Of a stretch of 64,000 nucleotides of DNA, positions 23,661 through 32,664 are shown piece by piece. Each line of letters begins with the position of its first letter. Position 1 is the stretch's first letter. The translations under genes and the position numbers were made by a program. Source of the DNA: Mucilaginibacter rubeus (GTDB lineage Bacteria; Bacteroidota; Bacteroidia; Sphingobacteriales; Sphingobacteriaceae); NCBI RefSeq assembly GCF_003286415.2, contig NZ_CP043450.1:1922001-1986000 (forward strand), given 5' to 3'. The notes beneath the pieces were generated by a model. It saw only the letters and a program-made list of their open reading frames with translations. It searched no databases and was not told the origin of the DNA.

Positions 23661-24221
23661 ATGACAGTTATGGCCATAAAATCAGCATGTTTATTGGAAT
23701 GGGTAAAAAAACGCTATGAGGGAAAAATTATTCCGCTGAGTAATGTGCCTTACATTCAACATGTTTCGGCAGTTGCGGAAATAGCTGCGCATTATACTGC
23801 GTTCGGTTACGAAGCAGGGCTGTGCCATGATATGCTTGAAGATGGGATTTGCAGCAACGATGAGCTGATTTCTGCTTTGTCTTCCTGTTCATACAGCCTG
23901 GGAGAAAGAAAAGCTATTTTAGCATTGGTACTTGAATTAACAGATCATTATACTTGCGAGGCTTACCCCGAACTCAGCAAAAAGGAGCGGAGGCGAAAAG
24001 AAAGCAAGCGTCTGCGGAAGGTCAGCGCCGCAGCACAAACGGTTAAATATGCCGATCTCTTATACAATATGGATTGGAAGCTACGCTACGAACCTGAAAA
24101 AGTGCAACGGTACCTAAAACGAAAAATCCGCTTGCTGGAGCGCCTGGATAAAGGGAGCACAACCTTGCATCAAAAAGTACTGGACCATGCGTATAGTCTT
24201 AATCCAAACAATGTGCACTAA
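23661..24221 (+). CDS. HD-domain protein, (p)ppGpp hydrolase-like (small alarmone hydrolase)
   Basis: 186 residues. A metal-binding HD signature is visible: His in YIQHVSAVAEIA, His-Asp in LCHDMLED, and a distal Asp in KYADLLYN. This is the layout of the SpoT/MESH1 hydrolase domain, without synthetase or regulatory domains. It may cleave (p)ppGpp or a related pyrophosphate (inferred). The ATG at 23670 is an alternative start. C-terminal helices are Lys/Arg-rich. It stands alone between the DUF1543 gene and a decayed receiver gene. Confidence 0.8.
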   Translation: MTVMAIKSACLLEWVKKRYEGKIIPLSNVPYIQHVSAVAEIAAHYTAFGYEAGLCHDMLEDGICSNDELISALSSCSYSLGERKAILALVLELTDHYTCEAYPELSKKERRRKESKRLRKVSAAAQTVKYADLLYNMDWKLRYEPEKVQRYLKRKIRLLERLDKGSTTLHQKVLDHAYSLNPNNVH

Positions 24222-24284
24222 TTACACTATTAATACTGTAAGGCAGCTGTATAGTCATGCATAAATCAAGGGCGGTGAGCTTTT

Positions 24285-24440
24285 TCAAGCAGCCTTAATA
24301 TATGGATTGACCTTTTTTATTAGCACAGCTAAATCGAATGGCTTAGCGATAAGATCACTAGCCCCCGCGTCCATCGCTATTGATTTTCCATCATTGCTGG
24401 CTTAAATCACAATAACCGGCAAGGCTGCAGTAGCTGGCTT
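24285..24440 (-). pseudogene. Decayed response-regulator receiver domain
   Basis: On the minus strand one frame reads ALPVIVI, a TAA stop, then ASNDGKSIAMDAGASDLIAK followed by PFDL and VNPYIKAA. This is the C-terminal third of a receiver domain, including the conserved Lys of AKPFD, with a stop in place of the usual Ser. No upstream receiver half with the phospho-Asp is found. It lies next to the multi-PAS kinase gene and may be its former partner. Confidence 0.75.
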
Positions 24441-24622
24441 TTCCTTATGTTCCGAAGTAACTGGTCTCCTGAAATTGCAGAAAACGAGTATGGCTAACCC
24501 GACCAGGCTGTAAACATTTGATGGAGCTCTTTTATTGGTGCTCGAATGTTTCGTCCGGTTAATGCGCATAGTTTTGTTAGCCTATCGTGTTTGGTTGTTT
24601 ATTTTTTTTTATAGACAAGAGT
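24441..24622. other. Intergenic DNA upstream of the receiver remnant
   Basis: No intact gene. On the minus strand the frame leading into the receiver remnant stays open but shows no domain. It is probably further decayed DNA and the 3' flank of the kinase gene. Confidence 0.4.
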
Positions 24623-27600
24623 TTAAGTGTGTCGGGTATCCAGCGGCAGGCTAAAATGAAACACAGAGCCGATTCCACTTTGGCTTTCAGCCCAGACTTT
24701 GCCCCCATGACGTTCAATGATCTCCGAGCTCAGATAAAGGCCGATGCCAAAACCCGAGATATGCCGGGTATGGTTCGATTCCACGCGGTAATAACGGTCA
24801 AATATGCGTTCAAGATCACCGGGCTCTATACCCATTCCTTCGTCTTTGACGCTGACCACTACTTCTTCATCCTGTGTTTTACACATGACGTAAACATCCT
24901 TTGCCTTTGGTGAATATTTAATGGCATTGCTAATGAAGTTCGATATAACAGATGCTATTTTATCGCGATCTGCATTCAAACGGATCAAGGGGCATCCATC
25001 GAAGTGGATCTCGTGGCTACCAAAGATGAGTTGAGTTTCTTCGATGGCCTCCAGAATCAACTCACAAAGGTCAAACTCTTGTTTATCAATATGGATCTTA
25101 CCTGACTCAAGACGGGATATGTTTAAAAAACCATTGATCATATTTGTCATCCGCTTGATCTGCAATGCACCTTTCTGCATTGCGCCGGAAAGAAACTTAT
25201 CTTCGCTGTTTTTTAATTTCAGGTTCGCTACCTGAATAATGGCCCCAAGGGATGTTAACGGGGTTTTTAATTCATGACTTACCATTCCGATGAAATCACT
25301 TTTTCGCGTTTCAGCTTGTTTTTTCTCCGTGATGTCCCTGGCAATTTTTGAAACACCTATGATCCTGCCGGCTTTATCACGGATCGGCGAGACGGTAACA
25401 GAAACGTCGATCAGTATGCCTTCCTTGGTCAACCGCTTGGTTTCGAAATGATTGATGCTTTTACCCGAGGCGATGGTGGCCAATATGTGCGGCTCCTCGG
25501 AATGACGATCCGGTGGTATTACCTTGTAAATACTGTCTCCGATCATTTCCTCGGCTGTATAACCAAAAACACGCTGAGCAGATGCATTCCAACTGGTTAT
25601 AATCCCTTCAAGTGTTTTACTCACAATTGCATCGTGTGAATTTTCGATGATTGCTGCCAGCTTCGCACTTTTCTCGTCCGCTTCCTTCATGTCACTGATA
25701 TCCACCACTGTGCCAATAAAAAGTATTGGTTTTTCGACTTCAAAGTAAACTGTTCCCTGTGCTTTGATCCAACGTGTTTCCCCGTTGTCAAAACGGATGA
25801 TGCGATAGCTGATATCATAATGGCCATTGCCTGCCGGGTTCAATACTTCGTTGATGGCAACCTCTACCCATTGCCGGTCATCGGCATGTATATGGTCAGC
25901 AAATGCCTGGTAATCCGGTACCAGATTATCCGGAATGCCATAGACATCACGGCATTCTTTAGACCAGTACAATCCCCCGCTTTGCGGGTAGTATTCCCAG
26001 GTGCCGAGGCTTGTTGATTCTATCGCCATGCGCAGCCGCGATGAACTGGCCTCCAGCTCGCGGTTGGTAGCTTCATATCGTTTTTGTATCTCGGTGAGTT
26101 CTTCGTTAGTTGTCGCCAGCTCTTCGTTGGCTGCAGCCATTTCCTCGTTAATTTGCTGGAGCTCCACACGGGCCTCTACCTGGGAGGTAACATCGATCGT
26201 AATGGCGAAAACGCCGACGATTTCGCCGGCAGCATCCCTGTATGCCTGGTAAACAAAGTTCTGGTAGACTACTTCCTGCCTTCCGTGGCGGATCAATGAC
26301 ACCGGCAATTCACTGGCATAAAATGGCTCGCCGGTTTCATACACCTTTTTCATGACCTCTTCCAAACCCTGCCCGCGGGCGTCAGGCAAAGCTTCGAAAA
26401 CAGGTCTGTTCATGACGTCCGCCAGTGGTTTTCCCCACAACTCAATCATCATATCGTTGGCGACGGTAATGACATGATCAGTTCCCATCAGAATACACAT
26501 CGCCACCGGGGCCTGGGCGATCATTGCTTTAAGGTTTTTTTCGCTTTGTTCTATCTGTCTCCTTGCGATCACCCGGTCGGTAATTTCTGATGACATCACC
26601 AATACCCCCGTACGTTTGCCGTTTAAATCGGTAAGCGGCTGGTAAGTATAATCCACAAATGTTTCACGAATACTGCCATCCGGATTTTCGAACAGTACGG
26701 GACTTTCTTTTACATCAATGATGTCACCTGTAGCCATCACATGCCTTAACTGCCCGGCAAAAGGCTGTCCCGCCAAATCCGGAAGTATTTCAAGGAATGG
26801 TTTACCTACCACCTCTGCCGCAGTTTTATGCCAGTAATCGAGGTTTGACTGATTGATCATCTCAACGATCAGTTCGTTCCCCCGGATCACGACGACCGAA
26901 GCCGGTAACATATTGATCAGCAATTGTAATTGCTGTTCTTCCAGTTTACGCTCTGTAACATCACGTGTTGTGCCTGCAATGGAGGTCACTTCCCCAACCT
27001 CATTAAAGACTGGCGTAAAAATGTAATCATAGATCCGCTTCCCCAGTATAGCGTGGGGAAAGGAAACTTCTCCGCGAATTGGTTTTCCTGTAGCAACCAC
27101 AAGATCTATTTCTCTTTCATGCATTTCGGCGTGCCAGGGTTCGTAGCCGTTTTCCAACAAACTTTTCCCTACTGCGTCTTCATAGGATTTTCCCCACATC
27201 GTCAGTAGTGCTTTGTTCGCGTAGGTGAACCGGTAGTCCAGCCCGAACACATACATCAGGTCAGGCGAACTGGAGGTTATCGTTTCATATATTCTTTTTT
27301 GCCGATCGGAGGATTCTCTGGAGCGCTGGAGTTCGAGTTCCATATGCTTGCGCTCCGTGATATCGCTTGCTGTACCGAACCACTCAATTATCTCCCCATC
27401 GACATTCAGGATAGGGACGGCCCGTGAAAATGTCCATCCGGCCGAACCGTCTGCCCTGATTACTTTGTGTTCAAGCTGAAAGATTTTTTTTTCATGAATG
27501 GCCCCGGCGATAGTTTTATTAACCAGTTCCATATGGTCCGGATGGATATTCTGGGTGCGCCAGCCTTTTATCGGCCTGCTCGTATCTTGCAGAAAGCCAC

Positions 27601-28099
27601 GGCCGTCCAGTGGCTGCATGATCTCCCAATCCGCACTCAAACTATAAACAACGTCCGACGTAGCATTAACCAAAGCCTTAAGTCGTTTTTCGTTGGTCTC
27701 GATAATTGTTTGAACTTTAGGTTGCCTGGTTTTGTGTTCAATAACCCAAACCGCAATTTTGGTGATTTTGTCAGATACATTTGAAACCGGCACAAAAACG
27801 AAATTCAAAAATACCGAATCTTCTCTTCCGTTTTTTGTAATCTTCAGTTCTAAGTCTTCTGCTTGATAAGGTCTTCCGGTTTTTGAGATTCTGATTAATT
27901 CTTCCTCATAAGACTTTCGGGTTTCCGGAAAAGGTGTCCAGAAAGACTTTCCAAGAATCTCGGATTTAACATTGCCCGTTATTTCAAGGAATTTTTCGTT
28001 AACGATTTCGAATTCAAGAACCGATGCGTCTAACACAGCGATTCCGATAGGGGCGCTCTCAATAAAAAATTTTAAGTGCTCGTCGTCCTTTAAATTCAT
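24623..28099 (-). CDS. Multi-PAS sensor histidine kinase
   Basis: 1158 residues with no membrane segment, so a cytosolic sensor. About seven PAS/PAC modules follow each other (roughly 10-125, 140-258, 265-390, 395-515, 520-640, 690-800, 815-930), with a coiled coil at about 640-690. A HisKA helix holds the phospho-His in GMVSHELKTPLTS near 945. The HATPase domain has N, G1 (DEGMGIEP) and G2 (GFGIGLYL) boxes. PAS domains may bind heme, flavin or small ligands. No response regulator is adjacent except a decayed one; the single-domain receiver at 1280-1663 is a conceivable partner. Confidence 0.9.
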   Translation of the reverse strand: MNLKDDEHLKFFIESAPIGIAVLDASVLEFEIVNEKFLEITGNVKSEILGKSFWTPFPETRKSYEEELIRISKTGRPYQAEDLELKITKNGREDSVFLNFVFVPVSNVSDKITKIAVWVIEHKTRQPKVQTIIETNEKRLKALVNATSDVVYSLSADWEIMQPLDGRGFLQDTSRPIKGWRTQNIHPDHMELVNKTIAGAIHEKKIFQLEHKVIRADGSAGWTFSRAVPILNVDGEIIEWFGTASDITERKHMELELQRSRESSDRQKRIYETITSSSPDLMYVFGLDYRFTYANKALLTMWGKSYEDAVGKSLLENGYEPWHAEMHEREIDLVVATGKPIRGEVSFPHAILGKRIYDYIFTPVFNEVGEVTSIAGTTRDVTERKLEEQQLQLLINMLPASVVVIRGNELIVEMINQSNLDYWHKTAAEVVGKPFLEILPDLAGQPFAGQLRHVMATGDIIDVKESPVLFENPDGSIRETFVDYTYQPLTDLNGKRTGVLVMSSEITDRVIARRQIEQSEKNLKAMIAQAPVAMCILMGTDHVITVANDMMIELWGKPLADVMNRPVFEALPDARGQGLEEVMKKVYETGEPFYASELPVSLIRHGRQEVVYQNFVYQAYRDAAGEIVGVFAITIDVTSQVEARVELQQINEEMAAANEELATTNEELTEIQKRYEATNRELEASSSRLRMAIESTSLGTWEYYPQSGGLYWSKECRDVYGIPDNLVPDYQAFADHIHADDRQWVEVAINEVLNPAGNGHYDISYRIIRFDNGETRWIKAQGTVYFEVEKPILFIGTVVDISDMKEADEKSAKLAAIIENSHDAIVSKTLEGIITSWNASAQRVFGYTAEEMIGDSIYKVIPPDRHSEEPHILATIASGKSINHFETKRLTKEGILIDVSVTVSPIRDKAGRIIGVSKIARDITEKKQAETRKSDFIGMVSHELKTPLTSLGAIIQVANLKLKNSEDKFLSGAMQKGALQIKRMTNMINGFLNISRLESGKIHIDKQEFDLCELILEAIEETQLIFGSHEIHFDGCPLIRLNADRDKIASVISNFISNAIKYSPKAKDVYVMCKTQDEEVVVSVKDEGMGIEPGDLERIFDRYYRVESNHTRHISGFGIGLYLSSEIIERHGGKVWAESQSGIGSVFHFSLPLDTRHT

Positions 28100-28351
28100 T
28101 AGGAAAAAGTTGAGGTTTTTTAAACAGCAAAAGATGGTTGCATTTTAAAATTGTATTCATAAACATCGTTAAACTGGAATTGTTTTCGACAGGTTAATGA
28201 TAGTGATAGACCTAAAAATACACACTATTAATCATTTTATTTCGTGCTCGTTTGAATGATATTTCTCAATGAAAAATACCAACCATGTTCAATGGTGAAT
28301 GGTAGGCTTACTACATCTAAAACTAAGCCTTAATTCTGCTGTTATCGATCA
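28100..28351. other. Divergent intergenic region
   Basis: 252 AT-rich bases between the PAS kinase and the DUF421 gene. No coding frame or RNA gene recognised; it should hold two promoters. Confidence 0.4.
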
Positions 28352-28843
28352 ATGGAAGCATTGTTGTTTTTATTTGGGGCAGGTGATCAGCTTAACGCCC
28401 TGCAAATGAGTTGCAGGGGAGTTGTTTTCTTTCTGATTGCCCTTATACTCATCCGCATTTCCGGCCGCCGTTCTTTTGGCTTGAGAATGCCGCTGGATAA
28501 TATCGTCATCATTTTGCTGGGCGCTGTGATGAGCCGCGCAGTGGTGGGCGCTTCGCCCTTTATCCCGGTAGTTGTCTCTTGTCTTGTTATAGTTCTGTTG
28601 CACCGGCTTTTCGGCTGGTTTGTGGCAAGATCGGGGAAATTCAGTTATTGGACAGAAGGTCATAAGTTCCTGCTTTTTCATGATGGCAAATTTGATCATG
28701 AAGAAATGTGCCGCGCTTTAGTTTGCAAAGAAGATGTGATGCAGGGCGTTCGCCGCTCCGCGTTAACCACAGAGATGGATACGATCGACAAAGTATATAT
28801 GGAGCGCAACGGTGAAGTTAGCGTAATTCGCAAAAAAGACTAA
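28352..28843 (+). CDS. DUF421 (YetF-like) membrane protein
   Basis: 163 residues. Three membrane helices lie at about 22-40, 48-64 and 68-88, with RISGRRSFGLRMPLDNIVIIL between them. The C-terminal YetF domain (GHKFLLFHDGKFDHEEMCRA) follows. Function unknown; Bacillus homologues are sporulation- or stress-linked. The gene precedes the SDR-DUF3175-DUF72 run on the same strand. Confidence 0.85.
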   Translation: MEALLFLFGAGDQLNALQMSCRGVVFFLIALILIRISGRRSFGLRMPLDNIVIILLGAVMSRAVVGASPFIPVVVSCLVIVLLHRLFGWFVARSGKFSYWTEGHKFLLFHDGKFDHEEMCRALVCKEDVMQGVRRSALTTEMDTIDKVYMERNGEVSVIRKKD

Positions 28844-28871
28844 AACTTAAAGAAATGTTATTGGTTGAATT

Positions 28872-28890
28872 ATTTAATTAGTAATTAAAT
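28872..28890. promoter_or_regulatory. 19-bp perfect palindrome before the SDR gene
   Basis: ATTTAATTA-G-TAATTAAAT ends eight bases before the SDR start codon. Perfect symmetry over 18 bases makes a dimeric-repressor operator plausible, although the AT-only composition raises the chance of coincidence. Confidence 0.4.
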
Positions 28891-28898
28891 GCAATCAG

Positions 28899-29753
28899 AT
28901 GACAACCGCAACCCAAAAGCCTCAAAAGCAAAACAAACAGCCGGGAATTGAAGCACGTATGCATCCGGCTCCCGAATATATTAAAGAAACCTACAAACCA
29001 GCCGGAAAACTGATCGGTAAAGTTGCCCTGATCACCGGAGGGGATAGTGGTATCGGAAGATCGGTTGCGGTGCATTTCGCAGAAGAGGGTGCCGACATCG
29101 CCATCGTGTACCTGAACGAAGATGTCGATGCTAAAGAAACCCAAAACCTGGTAGCAGCCGCGGGAAAAAAATGCCTGCTGATCAAAGGCGATGTAAAAGA
29201 CGCTGCTTTTTGTAAAAAAGCAGTTAAGGATACGGTAAAAGAATTTGGCCGGCTGAATGTCCTGGTGAACAATGCAGGTATGCAATTCCCGCAAAAAGAC
29301 GTTAAGGCCATCGATGAAGCGCAACTGGATGTTACTTTCCGTACTAATATCTTCGCGTATTTTTATTTCGCGGAAGCTGCGCTGGAATATTTGGAAGCCG
29401 GGGATTGCATCATTAATACCACCTCGGTTACTGCTTATCGCTCTTCGCCCTCGCTAATTGATTACTCTTCCACCAAAGGGGCAATAACGACGTTTACCCG
29501 TTCGTTAGCCACCAATCTGACTGATAAACATATACGCGTAAATGCAGTAGCGCCCGGACCTGTCTGGACACCACTGATCGTTTCAACTTTCGACAAGGAA
29601 AAGATCAAAAAGTTTGGCAGTGAAACAGCGATGAAAAGGGCCGGGCAACCGTCGGAACTTGGACCTGCTTATGTTTTCCTGGCTTCGGATGATGCCTCTT
29701 TTATCACCGGACAGGTAATCCATGTCAACGGAGGCGAAGTAGTTAATGGCTAA
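28899..29753 (+). CDS. SDR family oxidoreductase, general-stress type
   Basis: 284 residues. The cofactor motif TGGDSGIGRSVAVHFA lies near residue 47. NNAGMQF follows and the catalytic Tyr-x3-Lys is YSSTK, with the upstream Ser in NTTSVTA. An N-terminal extension (TATQKPQKQNKQPGIEARMHP) is typical of the YhdG/GSP39 subgroup. It is an NAD(P)-dependent dehydrogenase with unknown natural substrate. It lies at the head of a run of stress-type genes and is preceded by a 19-bp palindrome. Confidence 0.9.
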   Translation: MTTATQKPQKQNKQPGIEARMHPAPEYIKETYKPAGKLIGKVALITGGDSGIGRSVAVHFAEEGADIAIVYLNEDVDAKETQNLVAAAGKKCLLIKGDVKDAAFCKKAVKDTVKEFGRLNVLVNNAGMQFPQKDVKAIDEAQLDVTFRTNIFAYFYFAEAALEYLEAGDCIINTTSVTAYRSSPSLIDYSSTKGAITTFTRSLATNLTDKHIRVNAVAPGPVWTPLIVSTFDKEKIKKFGSETAMKRAGQPSELGPAYVFLASDDASFITGQVIHVNGGEVVNG

Positions 29754-29782
29754 TGTATAGCAAAATCAGATAACTGAACATT

Positions 29783-30064
29783 ATGGCACAGAAAAAATGG
29801 TCGGGCGAAGTCACCGAACACAGCGATGCGCTGGATCTGGAAAAGGATATTTTTAAATCAGGCGACCCGGATAAGATCGCTGCATCATTGAAGCATTCCG
29901 CCGAGCACAGTGAGCGCCGAAAATCTTCACCTTTTCGCAGCGCGATGTCGATGCTTACTTTTTATGAGAACCGCGCAGGCAAAAACCTGAGTGAAGAGGA
30001 TAAAAAAGTATTGGAAAAGGCTAAAGACAAATTGAGGGAATTGTTCGGCAAGCCAAATCAATGA
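29783..30064 (+). CDS. DUF3175 family protein
   Basis: 93 residues: KKWSGEVTEHSDALDLEKDIF then a helix-rich, Lys/Glu-rich body, matching DUF3175. Small cytoplasmic stress-associated protein of unknown function. The last codon overlaps the DUF72 start by four bases. Confidence 0.85.
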   Translation: MAQKKWSGEVTEHSDALDLEKDIFKSGDPDKIAASLKHSAEHSERRKSSPFRSAMSMLTFYENRAGKNLSEEDKKVLEKAKDKLRELFGKPNQ

Positions 30065-30792
30065 TACAGAATTTTCATTCCGGAACCAGCAACCTGGTAC
30101 TGCCGGTGCCCAATAAAACATTCTTTCCGGAAGCATTTCGCGACCGGACAAGATTGAGTTATTATGCTTCACTATTCAATTCCGTAGAGATTAATGCCAG
30201 TTTTTACAAAATGCCGGGGGCGAAAACGGTCTTGAAATGGTCAGGTGAAGTTCCGGATGATTTTGTCTTTTCTTTTAAACTGAACAAAACGATAACCCAT
30301 ACATTACAAGGAGCATTTGACCTGGCTCCGGTCCCGGCATTTATGGGTGCCATAGGTGCCACGACCAAGCGCGGATGCCTGCTAATTCAATTGCCGCCGA
30401 AATTCAGGCCTGACCTGTTTCAGTTAACCGCATTATTAACGGTGCTGAAACCATATGGCTGGCGTATTGCGGTCGAATTTCGTCAGCCGGATTGGTACAC
30501 AGATGATGTGTTTGAGTTGTTGAGCAGTTTTGATGCTGCTGTCGTATTGCACGACATGCGCAGGTCGGCAACACCGCAGGTATTGACAGCCAGTCATATC
30601 TATATCCGCTTTCATGGACCTGAGGATGGTTATCGTGGAAGTTATGCTGCTGATCATCTAGCAGAATATGCCAATTATATACAGGGATGGCTGGGTAAAG
30701 GTAAGTCAGTATATGCTTATTTTAACAATACCCTGGGAGCGGCTGTGCAGAATCTGCAAAGCCTGAACCATCTGGTGTCAGTGAACTATTAA
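30061..30792 (+). CDS. DUF72 family protein
   Basis: 243 residues. It opens with a short lead, then FFPEAFRDRTRLSYYASLFN and VEINASFYKMP, the characteristic DUF72 TIM-barrel motifs. RIAVEFRQPDWY and IRFHGPEDGY follow. The family is a barrel of unknown function, often next to stress genes or nucleases. Translationally coupled to DUF3175 (ATGA overlap). Confidence 0.9.
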   Translation: MIQNFHSGTSNLVLPVPNKTFFPEAFRDRTRLSYYASLFNSVEINASFYKMPGAKTVLKWSGEVPDDFVFSFKLNKTITHTLQGAFDLAPVPAFMGAIGATTKRGCLLIQLPPKFRPDLFQLTALLTVLKPYGWRIAVEFRQPDWYTDDVFELLSSFDAAVVLHDMRRSATPQVLTASHIYIRFHGPEDGYRGSYAADHLAEYANYIQGWLGKGKSVYAYFNNTLGAAVQNLQSLNHLVSVNY

Positions 30793-30880
30793 TAAATTGA
30801 ATAGTTTCCTTTTAATTAATTTATTTAAAAACAAAGCTAATCTCAAGCTGTTATTTAAAGACATTAAAAAGATCTAACCT

Positions 30881-31330
30881 ATGGAAACCAAAACAACTTC
30901 AGTTCTGAATGAACTGATCGAAATCAACAACGACCGCGTAGCCGGTTTTGAAAAAGCAATCGCGGATATCAAAGATGAAAACATCGATCTGAAAGGACTT
31001 TTTCAGCGTTACGCCGCACAAAGCCGGGAGAACAGCCAGGAATTAGCTGCTCTGGTAGGTGCGGAAGGTGATGATGTGGAGACCGGTACCAGCGTAAGCG
31101 GCAGCCTGCACCGTGCCTGGATCGATGTAAAATCTGTTTTTGATGGAAGCACACGCGAAAGCATTCTTTCAGAAGCCGAACGTGGCGAGGATGCGATCAA
31201 AAAGGCTTACCGTGAAGCATTGGAGGACACGGAACTGAGCGCCACTGTACGTGAAACCATTACTCGTCAGCAAAGCGGGATCAATGCTGCGCATGACGAA
31301 GTGAAAACTTTGCGGGACGCGTCAAAATAA
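30881..31330 (+). CDS. PA2169-type four-helix-bundle protein (DUF2383)
   Basis: 149 residues, all helical and acidic. The ferritin-like DUF2383 pattern is visible: LNELIEINNDRVAGFEKAI at the start, a RYAAQSRENSQEL helix, and GSLHRAWIDVKSVFDG. It is a cytoplasmic protein of unknown role, induced by osmotic or oxidative stress in several genera. A strong terminator follows. Confidence 0.88.
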   Translation: METKTTSVLNELIEINNDRVAGFEKAIADIKDENIDLKGLFQRYAAQSRENSQELAALVGAEGDDVETGTSVSGSLHRAWIDVKSVFDGSTRESILSEAERGEDAIKKAYREALEDTELSATVRETITRQQSGINAAHDEVKTLRDASK

Positions 31331-31350
31331 TTCGGATATAACTCACTCAA

Positions 31351-31380
31351 GGAGCTGCCAAAGGCAGCTCCTTTTGTTTG
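31351..31380 (+). terminator. Rho-independent terminator after DUF2383
   Basis: Perfect 9-bp stem GGAGCTGCC/GGCAGCTCC (31351-31359 and 31363-31371) with an AAA loop, followed by TTTTGTTT. Confidence 0.9.
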
Positions 31381-31414
31381 TAAGAACTTAAGATCATTCT
31401 AACAATTTTCTATT

Positions 31415-31591
31415 ATGGCAAAATATTCAGAGAAAGCGCAGGACAAGGTCCATAAAGCTTTACACGAGGAAAAGGAAGGTACACTGAAAAGCGGTAATGG
31501 TAAAAAGGTGACCACCCGTAAACAGGCCATTGCAATCGGTCTGTCCGAAGCCCGGAAAGAGGGTGCCAAAGCACCTAAAAAGAAAGACTGA
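31415..31591 (+). CDS. Small DUF6496-type basic protein
   Basis: 58 residues: MAKYSEKAQDKVHKALHEEK, then KKVTTRKQAIAIGLSEAR and a Lys-rich tail. The RKQAIAIGLSEAR(K) pattern is the hallmark of DUF6496 and related plasmid or stress mini-proteins, probably nucleic-acid binding. The next gene starts one base after its stop codon. Confidence 0.85.
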   Translation: MAKYSEKAQDKVHKALHEEKEGTLKSGNGKKVTTRKQAIAIGLSEARKEGAKAPKKKD

Positions 31592-31592
31592 C

Positions 31593-32591
31593 ATGGACGG
31601 TGAAAATAAAATGACCCGGCGGCAAATGGTTGCCGGTTTAGGAACTACGTTGGCTGCTGCTGCGGCAGCACCGGCCTTAGGGGCCATTAAAAACGAAACT
31701 ATGGAAAATACAAAATTGGAAGATCCGACCAATAAGTATCCCAAGCCTCCCTTTACGGAACAATCACAGGAATGGCCCGGACTTGTGAGTAAAATGAACC
31801 CAAGGCCGGATCACGGAGAAACGAGCTATAAGGGATCCGGAAGGTTAAAGGGAAGGAAAGCGCTGATCACCGGCGGGGATTCCGGAATGGGCCGCGCTGC
31901 TGCAATCGCCTACGCGCGTGAAGGAGCAGATGTGGCGATCAACTATTATCCCACGGAAGAACCGGATGCGAGGGACGTGATCGAACTGATGAAAAAAGAA
32001 GGCGTGAAAGCGATCGCCATACCGGGCGACCTGCGGGACGAAAATTTTTGCAGGAAAATGGTCGAAGAAGCAGTCCGTCAATTGGGCGGACTGGATATCC
32101 TGATCAATAATGCAGGCCGTCAGCAATCGCACCAGTCCATATTGGATATCTCTTCAGATCAATTTGACTGGACGATGAAGACCAATATTTACGCGCCCTT
32201 CTGGACCATCAAAGCGGCACTGCCACATTTATTGCCGGGTTCAGTAATCATCGGTACAACTTCAGAGCAGGCTTACGACCCTTCACCCGACCTGTACGAC
32301 TATGCCCAGACCAAGGCAGCGACCATGAACTATGTAAAATCGCTCGCCAAACAATTGGGCCCAAAAGGGATCCGTGTCAACGGCGTGGCCCCCGGGCCGA
32401 TCTGGACACCCTTACAGGTGAGCGGTGGCGCGACCATGGAAAAACTCAAGCAGTTCGGCGGTCAGACACCGCTGGGAAGGCCGGGGCAGCCTGCGGAGCT
32501 GGCCTCGATCTATGTACAACTGGCGGCCAGCGATGCCAGCTACGCGACCGGCCAGGTTTACGGATCATCCGGGGGAGCAGGACAACCCTGA
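31593..32591 (+). CDS. SDR family oxidoreductase with Tat-type leader
   Basis: 332 residues from ATG 31593, one base after the previous stop. The N-terminus holds MTRRQMVAGLG then a run of Ala, a twin-arginine signal leading to the periplasm. A spacer of about 60 residues precedes the SDR fold: TGGDSGMGRAAAIAYA cofactor motif, NNAGRQQ, the Ser in GTTSEQ, and YAQTK active site. It is similar in layout to the SDR at 28899 but exported. A periplasmic SDR must bring its cofactor along, so Tat export in folded form fits. Confidence 0.85.
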   Translation: MDGENKMTRRQMVAGLGTTLAAAAAAPALGAIKNETMENTKLEDPTNKYPKPPFTEQSQEWPGLVSKMNPRPDHGETSYKGSGRLKGRKALITGGDSGMGRAAAIAYAREGADVAINYYPTEEPDARDVIELMKKEGVKAIAIPGDLRDENFCRKMVEEAVRQLGGLDILINNAGRQQSHQSILDISSDQFDWTMKTNIYAPFWTIKAALPHLLPGSVIIGTTSEQAYDPSPDLYDYAQTKAATMNYVKSLAKQLGPKGIRVNGVAPGPIWTPLQVSGGATMEKLKQFGGQTPLGRPGQPAELASIYVQLAASDASYATGQVYGSSGGAGQP

Positions 32592-32664
32592 TCAGTCAGG
32601 CGGGGTGTGGGTATAACGCAAGCCCCGCATTAACCTTATTCAACCTATACAGACCCATCTACCT

